Part shown: piece after piece, positions 19,526 through 31,607 of the stretch
Position numbering within the stretch: the stretch's first letter is position 1
Layout of the letters: each line of letters starts with the position of its first letter
Source: Cyprinodon diabolis
Taxonomy: Eukaryota > Chordata > Actinopteri > Cyprinodontiformes > Cyprinodontidae
Length of the DNA stretch: 64,000 bases
Assembly: GCA_030533445.1 (NCBI GenBank)
Contig: CM060070.1
Location: 35,084,501-35,148,500, forward strand
Direction of reading: 5' to 3'
Notes under the pieces: model-generated
Told to the model about the DNA's origin: nothing
The model's database searches: none
The model's input: only the letters and a program-made list of their open reading frames with translations
Position numbers and translations under genes: made by a program

Positions 19526-20159
19526 CCCTTTATAGGGCACTCCGTGAAATACTTTGAAAATAAAAATGTCAAGCAAATGGTGTTATTGGAATCCAGGACA
19601 AGACCTTATTACTTTTCTAACATTAAAAAATATGGATATTTTGATGGCAAAAACTAATCTCAGTGTAATAAAACGCCAACTTACCCTGATATATTCAGAA
19701 AAAAAATTGTCTTTCTATAAGAAATTCATGAAAAACACTGAGAGCTAAAGAAACTCTTTTTCCTTTTTTTTGTCTCTTTTTTTTTTTTTTGGTCTAACAT
19801 AACCTTAAAGGAATTAATGCTGATACTGGCACTTACATTTTTTCGGTTTATAAACCTAAATATAATTAACTAGTCTTATTAATTTTTTAACTTTACTTTT
19901 TTAATTTTTCAGTTAGCTTTTTACATTTTCTTTTTGGGACTTGTTAACTTTTTTCCCCAAATTCAATTAAAGTAGGTTATATATCATTAAAGTGCTCATC
20001 TAATTGGTCAAACTGCAAAATAAGATGTCCAGCCATGTAGTAGTATCTTTGCTGAATGGCTGGATATAGATCTTTTGCTTCTAAACCTCACTGAGGGACG
20101 GGGCTCTATCTGTAAGGGATGTTTAAGTGATCAAAAATGGTGACTTGCCCAATAAAGGG
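19526..20159. mobile_element. piggyBac-like MITE with TTAA duplication
   Basis: TTAA (19522-19525) is followed by CCCTTTATAGGGCACTC. At the far end TGCCCAATAAAGGG is followed by TTAA (20160-20163). The termini are imperfect inverted repeats starting CCCTTTAT. The element is 634 bp and encodes no transposase. Confidence 0.8.
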
Positions 20160-20169
20160 TTAAAAAACT

Positions 20170-20636
20170 GGAGCCAGAGGATTATTAATCAGTAAACTGG
20201 AGGTTAAGAGCATTTTCAAAGGGAAAATTAAAGAGAAATGGAAGATATGAAAAGAAGATGGTTCTATAAAGGGTAAAGTTGGAGAAATTAGAAGAAATAT
20301 TGGAAGAAACAGAATTCAGGACAGGATAACTAGATTAAGGTTGGTTCTGGCAGGACATATTTCACTATTACATGTACTGACAACATGAGAGAGGATATGA
20401 ATTTGAAACAACAAAGTAGTAATGTAGAACTGTAGGAAACACCAGAGACAAAGAACAGGACTAACAAGGAGTCTTGAACAGGAAAAGGTATAACATGTTT
20501 TAAAAAAAGTACATTTGTTGAGAAAAAATTAGTAATTGGTTTGGGGAAGATAATATAGCTTACCGGTGGGTGGCGGTAATGCACCAAACTGTTGTTTACT
20601 AACCCGCCATTACAACTCAAGAAGAAGAACGTTTAA
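20170..20636 (+). mobile_element. 5'-truncated Nimb/I-like LINE 3' end
   Basis: Broken frames resemble the region after RNase H in the LINE at 35.9 kb: FKGKIKEKWKI, IRRNIGRNRIQDRITRLRL. The fragment ends in GGGTGGCGGTAATGCACC, then CCCGCCATT and AAGAAGAAG. The same tail recurs at 28.1, 33.6 (reverse) and 42.1 kb. Confidence 0.55.
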
Positions 20637-20639
20637 CCC

Positions 20640-21344
20640 TTTGATAAAGATTTCTAATTTTTTCATCCATACGTAGAGGAAGGATTTGGGTTTAAATAAA
20701 TATTTTAATGTCTGTGATTGAAAAATATATTTATTTTCATTTTTTAGAGAATGATTCAGATCCTATGGAAAGCGACTAAAAAAAAAATCCATCTTTATAA
20801 TCTTCAAAGAGGACGGGGAGATTCTTCATTAGGTCCACTGCTCGGTATCAACTCAAATAATCCAGGTAGGTTAATCCGTCTGAATGAAAACAGATTAAAA
20901 TATTTATTTTGAGGACCCGGAGAGGGTGGAGGACAGATCAACGTCCTGGGCTAACAAGTTGTGAGATTTCCAGCATTGTTTTGAATAGTGACTAAAAAAA
21001 TCTAAAATAAAATTATTTTTAAAGGAGATGAACAGACTCTGTCCCTTAAAAATGTTGGCTAGTTTGTTGTGTCTGTATAATTTCTACATGTTTATGAATA
21101 GTGCTGGATAGCTTTTATTTTTTTTTATCAAACCATATGGGGCTTCCATTAAAAACATCGATTATCTATTTAAACAGTGATTATCGATGACGTCATGGTG
21201 GTTCTCAAGTTTTTGGCAGCCGCGCGCCCCCAATTACATAACATGTAGGCCTAGACCACCTGCATTTAATATTGTTTTAATAGGCTTCTTTTATTTATAC
21301 TTTTTTTCAGTTTTTATTAATTGTACATTGATAATGTTGTCATT
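20640..21344. other. AT-rich intergenic DNA, no gene seen
   Basis: Possible remnants of an inverted-repeat element near 21.1-21.25 kb (ATCGATTATC and GATTATCGATGACGTCAT). Nothing firmer is seen. Confidence 0.4.
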
Positions 21345-22065
21345 ATTGATAGCAGCGGCGTAGGAAGCGGGGGAGACGGGGGGGACATGTCCCCCCCAAT
21401 ATAAAAGCCATGTGGTTACGTCCCCCCCAAAAAAATTGTACCGCAAAATATTAGATTTTGACATTTTTTAACCAGTGTGCTTTTATTTTGAAGGCGCAGC
21501 ATAGCGTTACGTCACTGTACTCCCCCTCCCCTCTCTGAACTGCTGAGAGTTTGAGCACTCAGAAGGGAGGGAAACAGCGACACAGAAGTCAGAAACTTGT
21601 GAATGAGGTAAAATGGTCGGTCGGGATGCTGCTATGAATATTGCCTATTTATAACGTCTTGTTGTCAGTTCACTTTCATATATAGAAACTGAATCTTTTT
21701 GGTTTAGTCATCTTAGTCCTGTACGGAAGAGGATTGGGGCCAATGAAAAAAAAAAGTTAACTGATTTTTAAATTTGTTTTCAGTTTAACATGGGGAAAAA
21801 AGTCAGAATTCTGACTTTTTTCTCAAAATTCTGACTTTAATCTCAGAATTCTGACTTTTTTAGAGACTAGCTCTCTTGTTTTAATGACCTGCTGCTCCTC
21901 CATTAATGAGGGGACCCCTCGGACATGTAAAAAGTTGCCTAATTCCGTCATTTTCCACCAATGTTTTTACTGGCCACCTCAACCAACTCACATCTTTGTC
22001 AGTGAAGCTGAGTGCTCCACAACTCTTCCTTCATGGTGCCCATCTACATTAAGATCCAAAATTCT

Positions 22066-22345
22066 CAGATTAAAGTCAGAATTCTGAGAAAAGAGTCAGA
22101 ATTCTGAGATTAAAGTCAGAATTCTGAGATAAAGTCAGAATTCTGAGAAAAAAAGTCAGAATTCTGAGAAAAAAAGGCAAAATTCTGAGATTAAAGCCAG
22201 AATTCTGAGATTAAAGTCAGAATTTTGAGAAAAAAAGGCAAAATTCTGTGATTAAAGTAAGAATTTTGAGAAAAAAAGGCAGAATTCTGAGATTAAAGTC
22301 AGAATTCTGAGATTAAAGTCAGAATTCTGACTTTTTTCTCATATT
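22066..22345. repeat. 18-20-bp minisatellite (AAAGTCAGAATTCTGAGATT)
   Basis: About 14 tandem copies inside the hAT element. Three units in the opposite orientation lie at 21796-21866, so the two blocks can pair as a large hairpin. Confidence 0.9.
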
Positions 22346-22971
22346 AAACTGAAATAAAATTTAGAAATCACTTAACCTTTTTTTTTTTTTTTTTTTTTTT
22401 TCAGTGGCCCTAATCCTCTTCTATAGTCTTGGGATGATCACTCATCCAATATTTAACTGCTAGCTTTCTCTAGACGTTTGCTACGCTAGCCAAAAATGTT
22501 TTTTTTTTTTTTAGATCTCATTTCAGTACAATGCCACCACCAACTAAAAGGCTGAAACAGCAGCAGGACTTACTCAGCTTTTTTAAAAAGAGTAATGTCT
22601 GTGTGAGTAACAGTCACATAACAATTTGTGTTGAAATTAGCCCGGTCTGGGCGTGCGTTTTACAAGGATTTTTTATTTTTTGCGTGGTTTTGCTTTGCCG
22701 TAATGGACAGATGCTATACCTGCCACGCTCCTGATCGTTAGTTAAAACCACAGGGAGAGTTAATTTTAATTCTTAGCAGCGGCGGCCGCATTGGTTGTGC
22801 AGTGGACTGCTGTACAACCACTAATTAAACAACTAATGAACTTCTGCACCTTTATTTCCTCAAATAAACTGTTGCCTCCTCTTTTTAGACTATAAACAGA
22901 TTAACTCAACATTGACAACTCTGTAGTTTTCTCTGTTCTGTACTGCAAACTGGAATTAAAGGCGCCATTTC

Positions 22972-23082
22972 TACCAAAGGTCTGGACAGACTGGCGACCA
23001 GTCTAGGGTGTACCCCGCACATGCACCTCCCGACCCCACTAAGGGACAGGGTGTACAGAAAATGGAAGGATAGATGGATTTC
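22972..23082 (+). repeat. Common teleost dispersed-repeat segment
   Basis: CTGGCGACCAGTCTAGGGTG, then TACCCCGCAC, CCCGACCCCACTAAGG and a GGATAGATGGAT end. The same family appears at 55566-55712. It is nested in the hAT element. Confidence 0.7.
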
Positions 23083-23631
23083 TACCAAAGGTTTAGAATG
23101 CGTTTTTGAACCAGATGCTTCAAAGCACCCTGTCCATAATTCTTCAACACACTGTCAGCTCCCTCTGTCAGTATATAAATTAATTTTTATCTAATAGTAT
23201 AGTATATAAATTCATTTTTGACCATTATTGCAAGTTTGACAAAATAAAACATATCAAACTTTGCACTTGTGTGGCCTACTGAATTGTTTTTAATCCAACT
23301 GAAATATTTGATTTTCTAGTGCGTATGTGGACACTAAATATGCCAAGCGCTGAAGCCCTTGAAAGACATCTCCCTTTGCTTAATAAAAGACTCCAGTCAT
23401 TTTGTTTGGTGATATGCTCACATCTTATGAACAAATGCATTATGTAAATTTTAAATGCATTATTTTTGCATAACACATTTATAAAGGAATAAAGTAAAAG
23501 ATTAATTAGCCTTTTTTTTAAGTAGCGTACTTAAGATATGTTTCTGTTGAATATTTACGAATGTCACATTTCCGACATGTGTCCCCCCCAATTGTAAACA
23601 TATTCCTACCCCCTTGATTGATAGGCAGCTG

Positions 23632-23776
<145 letters not shown>

Positions 23777-23805
23777 ACATATATATACATATATATCCAT
23801 ATCCA

Positions 23806-23963
23806 TGTAAGCTTTCCCTGCCAGCATTGTACACCCTGCAGTTATGTGCTGGATTGTCTCAGGGGCCTCTATGCACAGTCTGCACCTGCGGTCTTGTCTG
23901 GTGTGGTAGATCTGGGCCTCTATTGCTCTGGTGTTTAAGGCCTGCTCCTGTGCAGCCATGATG
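23806..23963 (-). mobile_element. R2/R4-type LINE fragment (CCHC of the C-terminal nuclease region)
   Basis: The minus-strand frame starting [19 protein letters not shown] continues with CRLC, then [11 protein letters not shown], the CX2C-H-C signature next to the restriction-like endonuclease of R2/R4/Dong-clade LINEs. Only about 55 residues remain. Confidence 0.65.
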
Positions 23964-24009
23964 AGTATATATATATATCTCCCAAAGTGCCTTAACGATT
24001 ACACCTGGA

Positions 24010-24530
24010 CAATAAGAACACTTATGCACACATGCTGTTTGTTGACTTTAGATCAACATTCAACAATGCCAGACTTCATGACCTGGGCATTAACACCTCC
24101 ATGTGCAACTGGATTTTGGACTTTTTGACCAACAGACCCCCCTCCTGCCTAGTTAAGAAGGCTCAACAGCACCTCATCTTCCTGATGATACTAAGGAAGA
24201 AACAGCTCTCCTCAAATATCCAGGAGACTTTTATCTCTGTGCAATAGAAAGCATCCTGACCAACTGTGCAACAGTGTGGTAAGGAAGCTGTTCTGTTGCA
24301 GAGCGGAAGGCACTGCAGCGGGTGGTGAAAACTGCCCAGCGCATCACTAGTACTACACTCCTCACCATGGAGCACATCCAGGGGAAACGCTTCCTACATT
24401 GAGGTTGCGGCATCCTCAGGGGCTCTTCGCACCCAGCCCACACATTGCTTTCTCTCCTGCCTTCTGGCGGGGATTTCAGGTGCCTCCGGACAAGCAGACT
24501 AAAGAACAGTTTTCCCCTGAGCTGTCTCTT
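24010..24530 (+). mobile_element. L2/Rex-like LINE reverse transcriptase fragments
   Basis: [20 protein letters not shown] and ILDFLTNRP are the RT block around the first catalytic aspartate. After an internal deletion come AERKALQRVVKTAQRITS and HPAHTLLSLLPSG, the C-terminal region of fish L2/Rex LINEs. Stops interrupt both. Confidence 0.7.
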
Positions 24531-25182
24531 TATTGAACTCTAATCCTCACTGATCCCACTCTGCTCATATATTGATTACTGTAGCTTAACATTGTTTTTG
24601 GATGGTAAAAAGTTAAGGGGACGAACATGGACTTCTGAAAAAGTGCAGGGGACATCTTTCCCGTTCCCCACCAAATTATGTGAGTGTTTCTTAAATGGGC
24701 GTTGCTGGGTGCTGTTTAGGACCCTCAACGGACATGCTAAGAAGGTCAGGTACTTGTTTCCATAGCTTGGAACTAGAGGCTGGAACAAGAGTTAGAGATT
24801 TCTCCCCAAATCAAAGGAGCAACGATGCAACATCCCTTCAGGGACATCCCTTCACTGGCTTTTCCTACTCTGGGACATGCCAGAGTAGGAAACAATGCTG
24901 ACTTTCATAAGTAGCTGGAAACAAGCTCCATAACAGACCCAGACTTGAGATTTTGAAGACTTTGTATTTCATCCTCTTTTAAACATTTAATTATCCAAGA
25001 CATTTCAGTGTGTGGAATATTCATCATTGTGCAACACTCAGAGGGGCCTTGATACTTGCAATTCTTGGTAAAACTTCTGAATAATTGTTCAGAATACATT
25101 CAAATGTCTATCGCCAGTGTTATTTTCTCCCTATATCTGTAAAGACAATCTGTTAATGTTATAATTTTCTTCATTCCCTTAG

Positions 25183-26735
25183 GTCCTTGACAGCATAATG
25201 TCTCTAAGGACATTAGATGTTGTTCCTAACATTGGAAAATGTAAAGAAGAACATGAGGAATGGGAGGTTGTAGAAATAAAAGAGGAGCAGAAATAAATGG
25301 AACCAAATCAGACGACCGAAGTAAATAAAGAACCAGAGCTTCAATCAATCGAGGAAAAAAGGATTGAACTCTGGATTTTTCCGAAAGAAGGGCTGCCTTT
25401 AATGAAGCAGGAGATCAGCACCTCTATGGTGACTCCTGGTTACAAGGAGGAATCAGAACCTGTGACAATTAAGGTCCAACTGGAAAAATCAGAAGATGTA
25501 CAGATTAAAGAGGAAGAGAAGAGAATAGAACCGAATGAGATGAAAGAAGAACCAGAATCTAAACCAATTAGAAAGGAGCAGGTCGAACTGCAGTTCTCTC
25601 TGGATGAAGGGCTGCCTTTAGTGAAGCAGGAGAACAACATCTCTATGGTGACTGCTGCTGACAAGGAATGGAGGATAGAGGCAAAGGAGGAACCAAAACC
25701 TGTCAGGATTAAAGTGGAAGAGATGGACATAGAACCAGGGCAGATGACTGACACAAAACCAGAACCTTTCCCAATGAAAGAACAAGCTAAACTCAATATT
25801 GTGCAGAACAAAGTGCTACCTTTAGGGAATCAGGAGACCCAGCCCTTTATTCTGACTCCTGCCGTTGATCAGAATGACTACAGTGAACCAGAAACATTCA
25901 AGATTCATATGCTCAGTTTAACGCTCCCTCATATTCAACAAACCTTAACCATGGACACCAGAAATAACACTGCATCAGAGTCTTTTGTTTGTGAAACATG
26001 CGGTAGAGCTTTCTCCTTCAGTTGTAGTTTGGTTCGTCACATGAGAACTCACAGTGGTCAGAGGCCGTTTCCTTGTGAGTAGTGTGAAAAGTCTTATTGC
26101 GACCGTAACACTTTGAATAATCACATGAGAACTCACACAGGTGAGAAGCCGTTTATTTGCAAAATGTGCAGTAAGTCTTTCACTAAGAGTAGTAGTTTGG
26201 TTTGTCACATGAGAACTCATAGCGGTGAGAAGCCGTTTGCCTGCAAAATGTGTGACAAATCTTTCAACAGAAAAAGTAATTTGGTGTATCACATGAAAAC
26301 TCACTCTGGCGATGAGCCCTTTGCTTGCAAAACCTGTAATAAATCTTTCAGTGAAGAAAGTATTTTGGTTTATCACTTGAAAACCCACTCTGGTGATGAG
26401 CCCTTTTCTTGTAAAACGTGTGATAAATATTTCAGTAGACAAAGTAATTTGAATCACCACATGAGAACTCACACTGGTTTACACTCATGTAAACGTGTGG
26501 TAAAAAATTTCTAAAACCACAATCTCTGGAAAGGCATATCAGAACTCATAGAGGGGAGAAGCCGTATCTATGTTCAACCTGTGGTAAAGGCTTTAGTGAC
26601 AGAAGTAATATGCAGAGACACATGAAAATTCACATGGGTGTAAAATCTTTCTCATGTGAAACCTGTGGAATAAAACTTTCCAGACCGCAGTATCTGAAGG
26701 CGGACATCAGAACTCATTCAAAGAAGAAGCAGTAA
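25183..26735 (+). pseudogene. C2H2 zinc-finger gene copy A, three inactivating lesions
   Basis: The main exon starts after the acceptor at 25182, with the expected ATG at 25198. Compared with copy C, GAA has become TAA at 25294 (an ATG follows at 25297) and the Leu codon of the second finger is TAG at 26080-26082. One base is missing near 26495 (TGTAAACGTGTGG), which shifts the frame before the last three fingers. Those can still be read to 26735. Acidic linker repeats with SUMO-consensus words (VKQE, IKVE) precede the fingers. Six fingers are seen up to the frameshift, e.g. [19 protein letters not shown]. No KRAB, SCAN or BTB domain is visible. The family is a DNA-binding transcription factor. 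This copy probably yields no full protein. Confidence 0.85.
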
Positions 26736-26972
26736 ACATGCTAAATTAGACAGGTGAAAAGGCTTCTTCCTGTACCCTTTGTGGTACGTCCTTTCCTGAC
26801 AAAAGTCAACTCCCCAGTCTCAAGAGAACTCACACAGATATGAAACCATATCCTTAACCGACTCTTGTGACTATTGTTTTATACATTGTTTTATTTTGGC
26901 TTTTGAGCCTAATGCTTCATATTTGTAAAGTGGATAACTTGTACATTGTCACATTACTTGTAGTGTTCAGTT

Positions 26973-26978
26973 AATAAA
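26973..26978 (+). other. Polyadenylation signal, zinc-finger copy A
   Basis: AATAAATTCTT in a 3' block shared by all three copies (also 34014 and 56438), so it is the ancestral gene end. Confidence 0.6.
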
Positions 26979-27392
26979 TTCTTTTTTGAAGAGAATGTTA
27001 TTGTCTTCATTCTGTGTCTAAGTCTATGGCAGGTTGTTTGAGAGTCCCAGTGCATTACCCCACCCCTCACCAGGCAGGTACTGATAAAACAATGTATGAC
27101 TTTAGCTAGAGTAAAACTAGTAACTAATGTAAGCTTAAACCTATTATAAAAGCTTATACTTTTAGTGTAATATTGTCAATATTTCTTATGAAATAATAAG
27201 AATATAAATAGAAAAATCAGTACATAGAAAATTAGTAACTGTGGAAACACTGTCAGGTGTAGCAGAAAAATATTCATATCCCATTAATTTTTGAAATGGG
27301 GATTTATATATCATGATTTGATGGATTGCATTAAATATGCAACAGAAAGAGAGAGGATGAGGTAAGTAATTATGGAAAAAGGGAGAGAATAG

Positions 27393-27984
27393 GCTCTATG
27401 CACAATAGAGACTGACATTTTTTTGGGAATCCCACGGGTCACTGGATTCCCGTGGGATGGGAGTCAGTATTAGTAACGATCACGGGATTGGGACGGTACA
27501 GGATTAAACATTAACGGGAGCAGACGGGAGCGGGAGCAAACCAATAGTAACTTCCGCTCTGAGTTTTTCACCCACGCTCAAAAACAACAAGAATGGGAGT
27601 GGTGCAGGAGCGGGAGTCATTCTGAATGAGAGCGGGATGGGAGTGGGAGTAATTTCACCAGGAGTGGGACGGGACAGGATTTAGATTTCTACTCTGGCCC
27701 GGGATCGGGACGGGACACCATTTTTTTCTGTGGGAGTGGGACAGGACAGGAGTGAAAATCCACTCCCGTGTCAGTCTCTAATGCACAACTCCACCATTTC
27801 CTGAACTTCAGGAGGCTCCTTTGTTTCCTGTCTTTCATGATTGGATGCACTGATTATTCCAAGTGTGTATGACCTAAGTAACTGGCCAGACACACCTGGA
27901 TTAATCAGTTCGTCTAGTAATGAAAGACAGGAAACAAAGGAGCTATCTTAAATTCAGGAAGTAGTGGAGCTGTGCATAAAGCTC
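27393..27984. mobile_element. Palindromic MITE interrupted by a hAT element
   Basis: The left arm GGCTCTATGCACAA resumes at 27781 with CTCCACCATTTCCTGAA and CTCCTTTGTTTCCTGTCTTT. The right arm (27915-27984) is its reverse complement and ends GGAGCTGTGCATAAAGC. Arms are about 90 bp once the hAT insert is removed. Confidence 0.7.
27406..27780. mobile_element. 375-bp hAT MITE, G-rich core
   Basis: An 8-bp duplication ATGCACAA flanks it (27398-27405, 27781-27788). Inverted ends are TAGAGACTGACA and TGTCAGTCTCTA. The core is built of CGGGAGTGGGAGT-like words. Confidence 0.88.
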
Positions 27985-28059
27985 ATTGAGTGCTAAATGA
28001 ATTTTAAGGACAGATGGAGATAAGGAGGAAAATTTGGTTATTAATAAAGCTTTGTTTTT

Positions 28060-28250
28060 ATTTTTACATAACACAAAAATAAAAAAATTGAATATAGTAG
28101 GTGGAACTATAGAGCTACACACTCATGTACAGTAGGTGGCGGTATGCACGTATAAGCTGTTTGCAATCCGCCAATCTAACAAAGAAAAAGATGAATCCGT
28201 CTACATACTCCTATACAGTAGGTGGCGCTATGCAGCTTTAATCATGGTGG
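28060..28250 (+). repeat. Two Nimb-like LINE tail modules
   Basis: ACAGTAGGTGGCGGTATGCA (28129) with GCAATCCGCCA and an A-rich tail matches the sequence just before tpr (42116). The similarity extends upstream through ATAAAAAAATTGAAT. A diverged second module begins near 28215 (ACAGTAGGTGGCGCTATGCA). The cores are also CTCF-like. Confidence 0.55.
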
Positions 28251-28259
28251 CACTCTGCC

Positions 28260-29045
28260 ATCAAATAAACAACAAATATTAAATGTGATGCTAGCGATGT
28301 TGGCTTTAATTTTCTTCCTGTTTTCTTGTGGTTTTTAAGGTGGATGTTTGCTGTGAGCTGAAAATATTAGTGTCTGAAGTAAAACTATCTACTGTTTTCT
28401 ATCTGGGAGAATAAATCATAGCAACAGCTGGAAAAATAAACATCAGTATTAAATCTGCAGGTATGGTCACTTTTATTTATATTATTTATGAACAACGGTT
28501 CACTAACAAAAAAAAGTTCTCAGAAAAAAAAAAGAAAAGAAATCCAGGGAGTAATTCAGTATTTCTTTGTATAAAATAAGTAAGAGGGCTCTGTTTGCGT
28601 CATTAATGGGTGCTCTATTTATTAATTGGTAAATTTAACATGCCAAAAGAATTGCTGGGAGGGAAATAAAAACTAAATATAATATTAAGTAATTAATAGG
28701 ATTTAAGAAATTATTTTTTTAAATGTCTCTTTCTGTTTTTCTATATTAATTATAATTTTTGTGATTTTAATTTAAAATAAATAAGCATAATTAAATGGGT
28801 ATAATTGCACTGTAGTCTATGAATAACAGCTTTTATATTATTTAAAAACAGTGATAATGATATATTTCCAGTTCTCAGTGAAGAGATTAAAAGACATTAG
28901 TTACAGAAGTGCAAGGTCTAGATGACACATCTTAAAGTATCTTGATGAACTTGATATCTATGTTAAAAGCCCTGATTGCTTTAATTCAGTTCAATTCAGA
29001 AATACTTTATTGATCTTGACCAGTGTCATTATTGAGAGCCATCTT
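28260..29045. other. AT-rich intergenic DNA, no gene seen
   Basis: No supported coding or RNA feature. Confidence 0.5.
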
Positions 29046-29052
29046 AAATTTA

Positions 29053-29666
29053 GGCCCCGTCCACACGAAGACGAACCCTGGCCTAAACGCACACATTTTT
29101 CACCAAACCAGCCTCTCATCCACACGAAGCCGGCGTTTCGGGGGTCTGTAAACGATCTTTTTTTTATTCAGCCTTCAGAGTGGGAAGATTTTGAAACGCC
29201 GTTTTCGCGTTTCCATCTTTACGCTCTAACCGCATTTTTTTTTTTACACGCATGCGTCATAGCGTCGCCTCTAAACACGCATGCGCGACACAGTATCACA
29301 ACAACAATGGCGCCGTACTGTGTTGAATGGTTGCTGCTCATGCTACTCACCCTGCTGTCGGGCTTACAGCAGAATCTTCTTCTTCTGGAATATCTCCAGG
29401 AAGAACAGAGCAATATCGACCACATAGTTCAGCACCTGAATTTGACTGAACCACGAAAATGGACCCGCAGGGCAACCATGTATAAATATTAGTGCGCATG
29501 CCCAACATTTCGTCGCCTATTTTTGCTTTGGCACCACAGCGCCACTTACAGGCCTGGCATACATTTTGCAGCGTTTTCATGCATTCGTGTGGACGATCAC
29601 ATTACGGCAACCGTTTTGGAAAATATCAGCGTTTCATGTTCGTTTTGACTTCGTGTGGACGGGGCC
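29053..29666. mobile_element. PIF/Harbinger-like MITE, TTA duplication
   Basis: TTA lies at 29050-29052 and 29667-29669. Inverted ends are GGCCCCGTCCACACGAAG and CTTCGTGTGGACGGGGCC, perfect over 18 bases. It holds a short open frame (MAPYCVEWLLLMLLTLLSG onward, from 29310 to 29492) of unknown origin. Confidence 0.85.
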
Positions 29667-29669
29667 TTA

Positions 29670-30470
29670 GTCTTAGTCTTCAGGACGAAAATTATTATTA
29701 ATTTTAGTCGACTAAAACTCAAAAAGGTTTTAGTCTAGTTTTAGTCAGTTAAAATTCATAAAACAGTTAACCTTTACAATTTTGGATAACAACCAGATTC
29801 TTTACCAGACTGACAGCTCTTGCCTAGATACTGCAATAGCTGGGTATAGAATGCTGCCATACAGTTCTTCATTGCTGTTGGGGAGAAAACTTTAATTTAT
29901 TGAATTCAAATAAACTTTTTTATGAATTAATGCCCTACTTTATTAAAAAAAAAAGTCTTCAATTTAACTTCTTAACAACACCAGCGGCAAGCTTTGCTCT
30001 TGAATCACACACGCTCCAAAACAACCACACTGCATATTAATAGGCAAGTACTCTAACCATTCTCACTACTGCTGTTGGGTTATCAGTAGAAATAATAATG
30101 GTGATGATAATAATGATATTATTAATGATTAACACATTTTTTTTTTTTTTTTTTTAGAAGACCCTCTTATTTTAAACACACACATTTTGTGACACTATCC
30201 TTGTGGGGACTCTTCATTGGTTTCTATTCGTATTGCATTTATTTCTATGGTCTAACCCCGACTGACCCTAACCAGTTTTAACACATCCTTAACCCTAAAT
30301 GTAACATAAACCCAATTCGTACTTTAGTTTTAAATCTAACCGCCAGTCCAACTTCTCTTCATGAGGACCAGTTGTCGGTTCTAACAAGTACCAATAAATC
30401 CCCAAAGTGTAGTATATTTATTGGAAATTGTCCCCACCAGGTAACAAACGTATGGTCACAGATCCTCAAA
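29670..30470. other. Intergenic DNA, no gene seen
   Basis: Starts with a TTTTAGTCGACTAAAA-like short palindromic stretch. There is a T run near 30.14 kb. No supported feature. Confidence 0.4.
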
Positions 30471-30474
30471 GGCA

Positions 30475-31000
30475 GATTTATACTGAGAAACCAGGTCATC
30501 TGCGTGTGTCGCAGTGAATGCCAATGTCCCACCGCCCCTGCCACAGACACTCTGCTGCTCCTCTCCAAAATTGTAGGTGACGGCAGACAGGAGGCCTCTG
30601 ATTCGTCAGATCTACAGCCGCTCTACACTATGTGTATTTCCTGTTTGGTACCTTACCGGCTTGTTTTGTGTGTATGACCTCCATTGTGGAAAGCGACTCA
30701 TGAAGATGGACCAGCTGGAAGATCGAGATGCGCAATAACCATGGGACCCTTTATCCACCTGCATCCCCGCTCTTTTTCACCCTTATGTCCCTCTGTTGTT
30801 GCACAAACTTGCCCCCACTTCCTTACCACCTCGACCGTATCTAGACCCACAGCTAGTTCCTGATTGTCCCTCTGGCTTTGTGGCGTGAAATAACATAGGA
30901 ATAACATAACAGACCATGCTTCAAAATTGGGCATAAATCAAAATTATCTGCGACAAGCTCACTGCGACAGACTGCTGCGGGAGGATAACCAGCCCTTTAC
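30475..31000 (+). mobile_element. Dispersed element, copy 1 of 3 (Harbinger-like ends)
   Basis: From GAGAAACCAGGTCATCTGCG to the CTGCTGCGGGAGGATAACCA end. Related copies are 33190-33380 (partial) and 51042-51500 (inverted). The ends read as TTAAG-GCTGGTTTATRCTC-like inverted repeats. The open frames inside have no recognised product. Confidence 0.6.
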
Positions 31001-31335
31001 TTATGAACAATCAGTGACTTGCACTGAAGTCTAATAATGAAACACCACATGGTTGCAGATCAGGATCCCATTCCCAATCACTTTTGTTTCCCACATGGGT
31101 GTTGAACTCCCCTCGTAGGATGATGTTCGGCACCCTCACCTAAGATGCCAAAAGGTTAGCGACTTCTTGCCATTGCATGGGCCGATAGCCTGGAACTACA
31201 GCGAGAGTCTTCTCTCCTACTCAAAGGAGCAGAATTGTGATGCCCTCATCAACAGATGAGCCCCTACATAGGATAGCGGAGCTTGGAAATGATAAGCACA
31301 TCCTCCCCAGGTCTCTGCCTCTCCTTGCAGGGGTT
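31000..31335 (-). mobile_element. LINE endonuclease fragment
   Basis: Minus-strand PNIILRGEFNTHVGN and then GVSLLDFSASH match the GDFNAHVG and LLDFC blocks of the apurinic-type endonuclease of fish LINEs. The catalytic Asp of the first block is replaced (GEF). Decayed. Confidence 0.65.
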
Positions 31336-31607
31336 ACCTGTTTAGTATATTAAAAATGTTTTGATCTAAGATGCGTGAAATATTAATTGTTGTGCACTGC
31401 CCAAAGGGGACTTGATATCTGCAGTTCTTAGTAACATTTATGAGTAGTTTGTTAAGATAATTATCTGCCTGTTGCATGTCAGAACTTATGTTGCACAGGA
31501 ACTTTTATACATTGCTTTTAAAGAATCCATTCAAATGTCTATGTCCATCTTAAATAAACCTTTTTTTTTTACTGTTAATGTTCTTCTTTTGTTCTTCATT
31601 CCCTCAG

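Larger units (their letters stand above)
21353..23616 (+). mobile_element. Non-autonomous hAT element, 2.26 kb
   Basis: An 8-bp duplication ATTGATAG lies at 21345-21352 and 23617-23624. The termini CAGCGGCGTAGGAAGCGGGG and, inverted, CAAGGGGGTAGGAATATG match, and both lead into GGGGGGGACA tracts. A short frame at 22531 starting MPPPTKRLKQQQDLLSFFKK resembles the start of ZMYM-type hAT transposase proteins. The rest of the transposase is gone. The element has absorbed a minisatellite (22066-22345) and a fish repeat segment (22972-23082). Confidence 0.82.

Noticed and set aside
24576..25099. Short frames upstream of zinc-finger copy A
   Set aside because: They lie in the shared 5' intron block of the three copies and show no conservation of frame.
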